From: an uncultured Gemmatimonadota bacterium
GTDB lineage: Bacteria > Gemmatimonadota > Gemmatimonadetes > Gemmatimonadales > Gemmatimonadaceae
Assembly (NCBI GenBank): GCA_946479015.1
Contig: CAMLEQ010000267.1
Coordinates: forward strand, 1 to 5,650
DNA length: 5,650 nucleotides
Direction of reading: 5' to 3'
In this document: positions 1-5,650 of the stretch, piece after piece
How positions within the stretch are numbered: position 1 is the first letter of the stretch
Layout: each line of letters opens with the position of its first letter
Program-made: the position numbers and the translations under genes
The notes under the pieces: model-generated
The model's database searches: none
What the model was told of the DNA's origin: nothing
The model's input: the letters and a program-made list of their open reading frames with translations, nothing else

Positions 1-685
<685 letters not shown>

Positions 686-720
686 CTAGCCGCGCGCGGT
701 GGCTGCGGCAAGGTATTGGC

Positions 721-748
721 TTGACATGACCTAGCGTGATCGAATAAA
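721..748 (+). promoter_or_regulatory. Sigma70-like promoter for the ferredoxin/reductase pair, near-leaderless
   Basis: A consensus -35 TTGACA (721-726) is followed after 16 bp by AATAAA (743-748), which matches TATAAT at the four central positions. Transcription starting about 7 bp further would begin near 755, only about 3 nt before the ferredoxin ATG at 758. That leaves no room for a Shine-Dalgarno site, so the mRNA would be leaderless or nearly so. The local A/T-rich patch stands out in GC-rich surroundings. The hexamers are read directly; the start site is inferred. Confidence 0.55.
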
Positions 749-757
749 GTCGCTCGC

Positions 758-1000
758 ATGCCGATTCCCCGCCTCCCGGAAGTCGCCGTCGTGGACCATC
801 GAGTGTGCGACGCCTGCGGCCTCTGTCTTCCGCTCTGCCCGCCCATGGCGATCCAGATGCGTCGCGAAGGACTCCTGATTGACGATTCAGTCTGCACGGG
901 GTGTCGGAAGTGCATCGCCCCCTGCCCGGTGGGGGCGCTGGCGATGGTCCCGGCCGGAGGAACGGCGGCGGCGGGCGGTCGGACGGGCATCCAGTCGTGA
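758..1000 (+). CDS. 2[4Fe-4S] ferredoxin, likely electron donor to the adjacent reductase
   Basis: An 80-residue small electron carrier, probably cytoplasmic. It has two complete bacterial-type cluster motifs: CDACGLCLPLCP (Cys17, 20, 23, 27) and CTGCRKCIAPCP (Cys46, 49, 52, 56). In this fold the fourth cysteine of each motif completes the opposite cluster. The last 16 or so residues after the second motif are Gly/Ala-rich and look non-structural. The ATG at 758 gives a normal N-terminus with about 16 residues before the first cysteine. No ribosome-binding site precedes it, and the promoter lies directly upstream. The TGA stop overlaps the GTG start of the flavoprotein gene (GTGA, 997-1000), so the two are probably translated together. 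This makes the ferredoxin a dedicated partner of that reductase (inference). An internal GTG at 901 that would start the downstream frame inside this gene is unlikely to be used. Confidence 0.93.
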   Translation: MPIPRLPEVAVVDHRVCDACGLCLPLCPPMAIQMRREGLLIDDSVCTGCRKCIAPCPVGALAMVPAGGTAAAGGRTGIQS

Positions 1001-2178
1001 GCGCCCGGCGCTGCGACGTCCTGATCGTGGGCGGCGGGCCCGCAGGGCTCATCGCCGCGCGCGAGCTGTGCGCTCGCGCGCCGGGGCTGGAGGTGCTCCT
1101 CCTGGAGCGGGACCGGGCGATCGGCTCCCCCGTGCGGTGTGGGGAAGGAGTGGGGAGCGGCGGGCTCTCGGAGTTCATGGACCCCGCGGGGGCGAGCTGG
1201 ATCTCGCGCCGCATCACCAGGGTGATCTTCTGGGCGCCCGACGGAACCGAGGTGCGCGTGGCGGAGGGGGACGTCGGCTTCGTGCTCGACCGCGCCCGCT
1301 TCGAGCCGGCGATCGCCGCGGAGGCGGGGCGCCTCGGCGCGGAGATCGTCGTGGGCACCGAGGTCACGGGGCTCGCGCGCACGGCGGAGGGGTGGGAGGC
1401 GCGCACGTGCGGCCCGTCGGGCGACGGGAGCGTCCGCGCCCGGCTGGTGATCGGCGCCGACGGCGTGGAGGGGATGGTGGGACGCTGGGCGGGGCTCGAC
1501 ACGCGCGTCCCCGCGCGGGACATGGAGAGCTGCGCACAATATCTGGTGGCCGGGATCGACTTCGACCCTGACGCGATCTACCTCCACTTCGGCAGCGCGA
1601 TCGCGCCCGGCGGCTACGCCTGGGTCTTCCCCAAGGGCGTGGGGGTGGCGAACGTCGGGCTCGGGATCGTGGCGCTGCGAGCCGAGCCGGGACGGAGCGC
1701 AAGGCAGTACCTCGACCGCTATCTCGCCACATACTTTCCAACGGGCGTGCGCACGGGATACACCGTGGGCGGCGTGATCGTGCACCCCACCGTGAAGCGG
1801 ACGGTGGCGGACGGGCTGCTCCTCTGCGGCGACGCGGCGCACATGATCAACCCCCTGTCGGGGGGAGGGATCGTGAACGCGATGAAGGCGGGGCGGCTCG
1901 CGGCCGCCACCGCCGCCGACGCGCTCGCGGCCGGCGACACGAGCGCCGCGCGCCTCCAGCGCTACCACCACGAGTGGATGGCGCTGCTGGGCGACGACCA
2001 CATCCGCTTCCACCGCCTCAAGGACGCCCTCGCCGGCTTCGACGACGCGTTCTTCGACCGGCTGGCGCGCACCACGAACGAGATCCCGGCGGAGCGCCGC
2101 ACCCTGCGCCGCATCTTCGCGTCGGCGCTCGTCAGGCATCCGACCTTGATGCCGGTGGTGCTCAAGTATTTCGTGTAG
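997..2178 (+). CDS. Geranylgeranyl reductase family FAD-dependent oxidoreductase
   Basis: A 393-residue flavoprotein of the family that reduces double bonds in prenyl chains (archaeal ether lipids, menaquinone tails, the chlorophyll phytyl group). Motifs in order: dinucleotide-binding VGGGPAG (11-17) with acidic Glu37 ending the second strand; SPVRCGEG (44-51), with the conserved cysteine (Cys48) of archaeal-type reductases; GADG (153-156); YxWxFP as YAWVFP (207-212), the substrate-side signature; and CGDAAHMINPLSGGGI (277-292), the second FAD-binding region. The GGAIPLC-type segment I associate with chlorophyll-type ChlP enzymes is absent, so an archaeal-lipid-like or quinone-tail role fits better. 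The substrate cannot be read from sequence. The GTG at 997 was chosen because it overlaps the ferredoxin stop (GTGA) and puts the Rossmann strand at residue 8. The open frame back to 901 adds only a low-complexity shadow of the ferredoxin gene. The 3' end overlaps the convergent deacetylase gene by 17 bp. Confidence 0.9.
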   Translation: MSARRCDVLIVGGGPAGLIAARELCARAPGLEVLLLERDRAIGSPVRCGEGVGSGGLSEFMDPAGASWISRRITRVIFWAPDGTEVRVAEGDVGFVLDRARFEPAIAAEAGRLGAEIVVGTEVTGLARTAEGWEARTCGPSGDGSVRARLVIGADGVEGMVGRWAGLDTRVPARDMESCAQYLVAGIDFDPDAIYLHFGSAIAPGGYAWVFPKGVGVANVGLGIVALRAEPGRSARQYLDRYLATYFPTGVRTGYTVGGVIVHPTVKRTVADGLLLCGDAAHMINPLSGGGIVNAMKAGRLAAATAADALAAGDTSAARLQRYHHEWMALLGDDHIRFHRLKDALAGFDDAFFDRLARTTNEIPAERRTLRRIFASALVRHPTLMPVVLKYFV

Positions 2179-2926
2179 CGCCCAGCACGAGGGAGGTGCC
2201 CACCGCGCAGCGGTTGGCGAGCGCGCCCCCCACGCGCTCCACGGCGCGCAGCCGGCCCACGCCGGGAAGCGGGGGCGCCCAGAGATAGACCGGCGTGCGG
2301 GGGATGGCGAGCGGGTTTCCCCGCCACGGCCGCGCGAGCGAGAAGCCCGCGTGGTACCCTTCGGCGGCCGCCAGCTCCCACTCGCGCGTGCCGGCCGCGC
2401 CGAACGGGTAGCTCACCGCACCGCACGGCGCGTCGAGCGCCTCGGCGATGGACCGGCGCGAGCGCGCCAGCTCGCGCGCGGCCTCCGGACCGGCCAGCCA
2501 GGTGAGGCGCGGGTGCGTGGCGGTGTGCGAGGCGAACTCGATCCCGCGCCCCTGCCACCGGCGCATGTCGCGCCAGGCGAGATGCGCGAAGCGCCGGCCG
2601 CCGTAGGCCACGTCCCAGCGGTTGAGCCGCCCCGCGTACTCCGTGATCACGAAGCAGATGGCGACGAAGCCGTGCGCCTCCAGGATCGGGAAGGCGTGGT
2701 CGCGGAGCCCGCGATAGGCATCGTCGAAGGTGAGGGCCAGCTCTCGCGGGGCGCAGGCGCGCTCGCCGCGCAGGCAGGCGGACAGCTCGCCGAGGGTGAG
2801 GGTGCGCCACCCCTCGCGCGCGAGCCGGTCGATCTGGAGGGCGAAGCGGCGCGGCGAGATGCGCGTCACCCCCAGCTCGTGCCGGCGCTCCACCTTGTGC
2901 CAGCACAGGATGGGAGGGACGCGCAT
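2162..2926 (-). CDS. Polysaccharide deacetylase (NodB homology, CE4), no signal peptide
   Basis: A 254-residue metal-dependent deacetylase removing acetyl groups from N-acetylated glycans such as peptidoglycan or an exopolysaccharide; the actual substrate is unknown. NodB motifs are complete: motif 1 TFDD (66-69, catalytic and metal-binding Asp), motif 2 HTATH (His134 and His138, metal ligands) and motif 3 SYPFG (172-176). The N-terminus, PILCWHKV (5-12), is typical of the cytosolic-looking or PgaB-like branch where these enzymes begin with a YHxV-type strand. No signal peptide or membrane segment is visible, so it either acts inside the cell or is exported atypically. The ATG at 2926 lies 14 bp after the ald stop. 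The frame is open further upstream, but only as Arg/Ala/Gly-rich shadow of ald. There is no clear ribosome-binding site, so translation may depend on coupling. This is the last gene of the minus-strand cluster; its tail overlaps the reductase gene. Confidence 0.9.
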   Translation of the reverse strand: MRVPPILCWHKVERRHELGVTRISPRRFALQIDRLAREGWRTLTLGELSACLRGERACAPRELALTFDDAYRGLRDHAFPILEAHGFVAICFVITEYAGRLNRWDVAYGGRRFAHLAWRDMRRWQGRGIEFASHTATHPRLTWLAGPEAARELARSRRSIAEALDAPCGAVSYPFGAAGTREWELAAAEGYHAGFSLARPWRGNPLAIPRTPVYLWAPPLPGVGRLRAVERVGGALANRCAVGTSLVLGATRNT

Positions 2927-2940
2927 CGCGCCGCGGTCGA

Positions 2941-4053
2941 TCAGAGCACCTTCTCCACGGGGGTGACGGAGAGCCCGAACGCCTCGGCCACCGCCGGGTA
3001 GACCACCTTGCCGTCCACCACGTTCAGCCCCTTCCGCAGCGACTCGTTGTCCTTCAGCGCCTGCTTCCACCCCTTGTTCGCGAGCTGCAGCGCGTACGGG
3101 AAGGTGGCGTTGGTGAGCGCCAGCGTGGAGGTGCGCGGCACGCCGCCCGGCATGTTCGCCACGCCGTAGTGGATGATCCCGTCCACCACGTACACGGGGT
3201 TCTCGTGGGTGGTGGCCTTGATCGTCTCCACCGAGCCGCCCTGGTCGATCGCGACGTCCACGATCACCGCGCCCGGCTGCATCACGAGCAGGTCCTCGCG
3301 CCGCACGAGCCGCGGCGCCTTGGCGCCGGTGACGAGCACCGCGCCCACCACCAGGTCGGCGGTGGCGATCTGCTCCAGGATCGTGTGGCGGTTCGAGTAG
3401 ACCAGCGTCACGTTCGCCGGCATCACGTCGGAGAGGTAGCGCAGCCGCTCGAGGGAGATGTCGAGAATCGTCACCTTCGCGCCGAGCCCCGCCGCCATCT
3501 TCGCCGCGTGCGTCCCCACCACGCCGCCGCCCAGGATCACCACCTTCCCCGGCGGCACGCCGGGCACGCCGCCGAGCAGCACGCCGCGGCCGCCGTGCAG
3601 CTTCTCCAGGTACTTGGCCCCCTCCTGCACCGCCATGCGCCCCGCCACCTCGGACATCGGCGTGAGCAACGGCAGCTCGCCGCTCGGGAGCTGCACCGTC
3701 TCGTACGCGATGCACGTGGCGCCGCTGTCGATGTGCGCCTTCGTGAGCCGCTCGTCCGCCGCGAAGTGGAAGTAGGTGAAGATCGTCTGCCCCTTGCGCA
3801 TGTGCTTCCACTCGGGCTCGATCGGCTCCTTCACCTTCATGATCATGTCGGCGTCCCGCCACACGGTCGCCGCGTCGGGCGCGATCTTCGCGCCGGTCTT
3901 CACGTACAGCTCGTCGGGGAAGCCGCTCCCCTCGCCCGCGCCCTTCTCGATGAGCACCTGGTGCCCGTTCGCGACCAGCGCTTCCACGCCGGCCGGCACG
4001 AGTGCCACGCGGTTCTCGTTGGTCTTGATCTCCTTCGGAACGCCGATGAGCAT
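2941..4053 (-). CDS. ald: Alanine dehydrogenase
   Basis: A 370-residue NAD-dependent enzyme interconverting L-alanine with pyruvate plus ammonia; members are usually hexameric and about 370 residues long, so this copy is full length. The N-terminus [20 protein letters not shown] carries substrate-binding Arg15. Lys75 (in MKVKEP), catalytic His96 (in YFHFA) and Asp270 (in DVAIDQGG) all sit at the expected family positions. The Rossmann motif LGGGVVG (174-180), with an acid at the end of the next strand (ILD, Asp198), binds [19 protein letters not shown] (295-310) is a family signature. The ATG at 4053 is the standard start, but no Shine-Dalgarno sequence precedes it. It sits 55 bp after the M16 peptidase gene, across a hairpin, and 14 bp before the deacetylase, so it could share a transcript with both or have its own promoter. 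It could supply alanine for the wall or use alanine as a nitrogen and carbon source. Confidence 0.97.
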   Translation of the reverse strand: MLIGVPKEIKTNENRVALVPAGVEALVANGHQVLIEKGAGEGSGFPDELYVKTGAKIAPDAATVWRDADMIMKVKEPIEPEWKHMRKGQTIFTYFHFAADERLTKAHIDSGATCIAYETVQLPSGELPLLTPMSEVAGRMAVQEGAKYLEKLHGGRGVLLGGVPGVPPGKVVILGGGVVGTHAAKMAAGLGAKVTILDISLERLRYLSDVMPANVTLVYSNRHTILEQIATADLVVGAVLVTGAKAPRLVRREDLLVMQPGAVIVDVAIDQGGSVETIKATTHENPVYVVDGIIHYGVANMPGGVPRTSTLALTNATFPYALQLANKGWKQALKDNESLRKGLNVVDGKVVYPAVAEAFGLSVTPVEKVL

Positions 4054-4090
4054 ATGGTTCGGTTGTCGGTGTGTAGTGGGGGGAAGATGC

Positions 4091-4108
4091 GAGCGTCGGG
4101 GGACGCTC
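4091..4108 (-). terminator. Perfect 7-bp GC-rich hairpin directly after the M16 peptidase stop codon
   Basis: Read on the minus strand, GAGCGTC, loop CCCC, then GACGCTC begins immediately after the TGA stop at 4111-4109. The stem is perfect. The following bases (GCATCTTCCCCCC) are pyrimidine-rich but hold only a few T residues, so it is not a canonical intrinsic terminator. It could be a weak terminator, a pause site, or a 3'-end stabiliser that sets different transcript levels for pnp-M16 and ald. The structure is seen directly; its role is uncertain. Confidence 0.45.
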
Positions 4109-5374
4109 TCAGGGGCCGTCCGGCCCGAGACTCACCACCGTCTGGGCCGCCGGGGCGTAGAAGTCGCGGCACACGGCCGCGATCTCCGCGGGGGTGATCG
4201 CATCGATGAGCGCGAGCACCTCATCCAGCGTGCGAAACGGCTCGTCGTACAGCGCCACGCCCGCAGCACGATACATCCGCGAGGACACGCTTTCCAGGGA
4301 GAGCGTCACCTGGCCCCTGAGCTGGCTCTTCCCCATCTCGATCTCCTCGGGGGTGAGCCCCTCTTCGGCCAGGCGCTGTAGCTCCTCCCGGATGGCATCG
4401 CGCGCCTGCGCCGCCGTGCGCGGCGCCGTGCCCACGTACACGCCGTGCAGCCCCGTCTCCGGGTGGAAGCTCTGGAAGGTGTACACCGAGTAGGCGAGCC
4501 CCAGCTCCTCGCGCACGCGCTGGAAGAGCCGGGAGCTCATCCCGCCACCGAGAATGCTGTCCACGAGCACCACCGCGTAGCGGCGCGGGTCGGCGTGGGG
4601 GACGGTGGGGGAGCCGAAGACGATGTGCGTCTGGGCGCCGTCGCGCGGGATGCGCTCCTCGGTGGGAGGCACCGCCTCCGGGACGGGGGTGCGGAGCGGC
4701 TCATCGAGGCCGCGCGGGATCGCCGTCCATCCGGTGCGGTGGAGCACCTCGAGCAGCCGGTCGTGCTCCACGTTCCCCGCCGCGGCCACCACCACCTGCG
4801 GCGGGTGGTAGGCGCGCGCGTGCAGCTCGCGCAGCTCGGCCACGCCGAGCGCGGAGACGGTCTCGCGGGTGCCGAGGATCGAGTAGCCGTAGGGGTGCGG
4901 CCCCCACAACGCTTCGTTGTGCAGCTCGAAGACGAGGTCGTCGGGGGTGTCCTCGACCATGCTGATCTCCTCGAGCACCACGTTGCGCTCGAGGTGCAGA
5001 TCCTCCGGGCGGAGGAGCGGCCGGAAGACGAGGTCGCCGATCACGTCGGCCGCGCGCTCGAGGTCCACGTCGAGCACGCGCGCCTGGTAGGAGGTGTGCT
5101 CGCGTGCGGTGTAGGCATCGAGCGAGCCGCCCACGATCTCGAGCGCGAGGGCGATGTCGCGAGCGCTGCGCGTGGGGGTCCCCTTGAACACCATGTGCTC
5201 GAGCAGGTGCGAGACGCCCATGCGATCGCGCGGCTCGTGCACCGAGGCGGCGCGCACCCAGGCCCCGAAACTGACCGACCGCACTCCCGGCATCCACTCC
5301 GAGAGCACGGTCAGTCCGTTGGGCAATACAGTGCGCCGGAGCCCCTCATCGAGCCGCGACGTCGCGTCACTCAC
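4109..5374 (-). CDS. M16B family zinc metallopeptidase (processing-peptidase-like)
   Basis: A 421-residue peptidase of the pitrilysin/insulinase clan, of the size usual for the short M16B subfamily (Bacillus MlpA, mitochondrial processing peptidase subunits). The inverted zinc motif HLLEH (His56, Glu59, His60) is intact. Glu136, 76 residues further in NVVLEEI, matches the position of the third zinc ligand. The C-terminal half contains the companion substrate-binding segment GGGMSSRLFQRVREELGLAYSVY (about 276-298) with the Arg/Tyr pair seen in active enzymes. This single chain therefore carries both catalytic and substrate-binding halves and should be active. No signal peptide is visible, so it is probably cytoplasmic; the substrate is unknown. 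The start is a GTG at 5374 overlapping the pnp stop (GTGA). A GGAGG at 5387-5391 (plus-strand coordinates) lies 12 nt upstream, slightly long spacing. Location behind pnp is widely conserved among bacteria. Confidence 0.94.
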   Translation of the reverse strand: MSDATSRLDEGLRRTVLPNGLTVLSEWMPGVRSVSFGAWVRAASVHEPRDRMGVSHLLEHMVFKGTPTRSARDIALALEIVGGSLDAYTAREHTSYQARVLDVDLERAADVIGDLVFRPLLRPEDLHLERNVVLEEISMVEDTPDDLVFELHNEALWGPHPYGYSILGTRETVSALGVAELRELHARAYHPPQVVVAAAGNVEHDRLLEVLHRTGWTAIPRGLDEPLRTPVPEAVPPTEERIPRDGAQTHIVFGSPTVPHADPRRYAVVLVDSILGGGMSSRLFQRVREELGLAYSVYTFQSFHPETGLHGVYVGTAPRTAAQARDAIREELQRLAEEGLTPEEIEMGKSQLRGQVTLSLESVSSRMYRAAGVALYDEPFRTLDEVLALIDAITPAEIAAVCRDFYAPAAQTVVSLGPDGP

Positions 5375-5650
5375 TTGCGGGAGCGACCTCCGCGTCCCTC
5401 GCCGCTCCGGGTGCGTCCACCGCGGCCGCCACGGCGATGCGCTCGCTCGGGCTGCTCCGTGGCTTCGACTTCGCCGGCGTCCGAGGTATTCACCGGCGGC
5501 GCGGCGCGCTCCCGTCCATGCGGGTGCGCGCCGTCCGTCTCCTCGGCCGCCCCATCCGGCTTGGGAAGGAGCGCCTTCATCGAGAGACGCAGGCGGCCGC
5601 GCTCGTCGCGATCGATGAGCTTGACCTTCACGCGGTCGCCCTTCTTGACC
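5371..5650 (-). CDS. pnp: Polynucleotide phosphorylase, C-terminal end (S1 domain end plus RGG-rich tail)
   Basis: Only the last 92 residues are visible; the gene enters from the right edge. The first 28 or so (VKKGDRVKVKLIDRDERGRL, then RLSMKALL) are the final strands of an S1 RNA-binding domain in the form that ends PNPase, the 3'-5' phosphorolytic exoribonuclease of the RNA degradosome. The remaining 64 residues form a disordered-looking tail: first acidic and polar (EETDGAHPHG, GEVEATEQPE), then basic and RGG-rich (RRGGRGGRTR, GRGGRSRK). The downstream M16 peptidase gene, coupled by a 4-bp stop/start overlap, is the usual neighbour of pnp and supports this call. Another S1-domain protein (RpsA-like or Tex) is the alternative, since the catalytic RNase PH domains lie outside the window. 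Confidence 0.83.
   Translation of the reverse strand, partial: VKKGDRVKVKLIDRDERGRLRLSMKALLPKPDGAAEETDGAHPHGRERAAPPVNTSDAGEVEATEQPERAHRRGGRGGRTRSGEGRGGRSRK

Noticed and set aside
901..996. Upstream GTG start for the reductase inside the ferredoxin gene
   Set aside because: It would add 32 Gly/Arg/Pro-rich residues before the FAD-binding strand. The GTG at 997 overlapping the ferredoxin stop gives the normal family N-terminus.
2157..2188. Possible stem (GGTGCT / AGCAC) across the convergent gene ends as a bidirectional terminator
   Set aside because: It has only about 5 pairs with a loop of more than 20 bases and no T-run. It is likely chance.
2927..3862. Open frame upstream of the deacetylase that would extend it by about 310 residues across ald
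   Set aside because: The extension is a low-complexity Arg/Gly/Ala shadow of alanine dehydrogenase, which is complete in another frame. The ATG at 2926 fits the deacetylase family N-terminus.
3169..4197. 342-codon plus-strand frame opposite ald
   Set aside because: It is rich in His/Arg/Leu with no recognisable domain and lies antisense to a full-length alanine dehydrogenase whose catalytic residues are all in place.

Overview
The window is a GC-rich bacterial chromosome segment carrying housekeeping genes, with no sign of mobile DNA. Six genes of recognisable family plus one gene end are packed tightly. They are mreB (N-terminal part only), a 2[4Fe-4S] ferredoxin, a geranylgeranyl-reductase-type flavoprotein, a NodB/CE4 polysaccharide deacetylase, alanine dehydrogenase, an M16B zinc peptidase, and the C-terminal end of polynucleotide phosphorylase. 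The set suggests a rod-forming bacterium that makes isoprenoid lipids or quinones. Strong G/C codon bias, few clear Shine-Dalgarno sequences, and pnp followed by an M16 peptidase would suit a high-GC lineage such as Gemmatimonadota, Eisenbacteria or a deltaproteobacterial relative. The sequence alone does not settle this.

Layout. On the left, mreB (1-613, minus) runs out of the window. A 144-bp divergent intergenic region (614-757) holds a perfect 8+8 palindrome in the presumed mreB leader and a sigma70-like promoter facing right. That promoter lies so close to the ferredoxin ATG that the transcript would be almost leaderless. The ferredoxin (758-1000) and the reductase (997-2178) form a translationally coupled pair through a GTGA stop/start overlap. 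The reductase ends tail to tail with the deacetylase, overlapping it by 17 bp.

From the right edge, a minus-strand cluster runs pnp -> M16 peptidase (4-bp GTGA overlap) -> 55-bp gap with a perfect hairpin just after the stop codon -> ald -> 14-bp gap -> deacetylase. The pnp / M16 / deacetylase association resembles the Bacillus pnpA-ylxY-mlpA neighbourhood, here with ald between them.

How the genes fit together. The ferredoxin is the likely electron donor to the flavoenzyme, which would saturate double bonds of a prenyl chain. A ferredoxin beside a geranylgeranyl reductase recalls the arrangement in Methanosarcina, where the reductase needs its neighbouring ferredoxin. MreB, the deacetylase and L-alanine metabolism share a loose cell-envelope theme, but a functional link between them is only inference. 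The most noteworthy item is the ferredoxin/reductase cassette with its near-leaderless promoter. I see no CRISPR array, tRNA, rRNA, insertion sequence or defence system.
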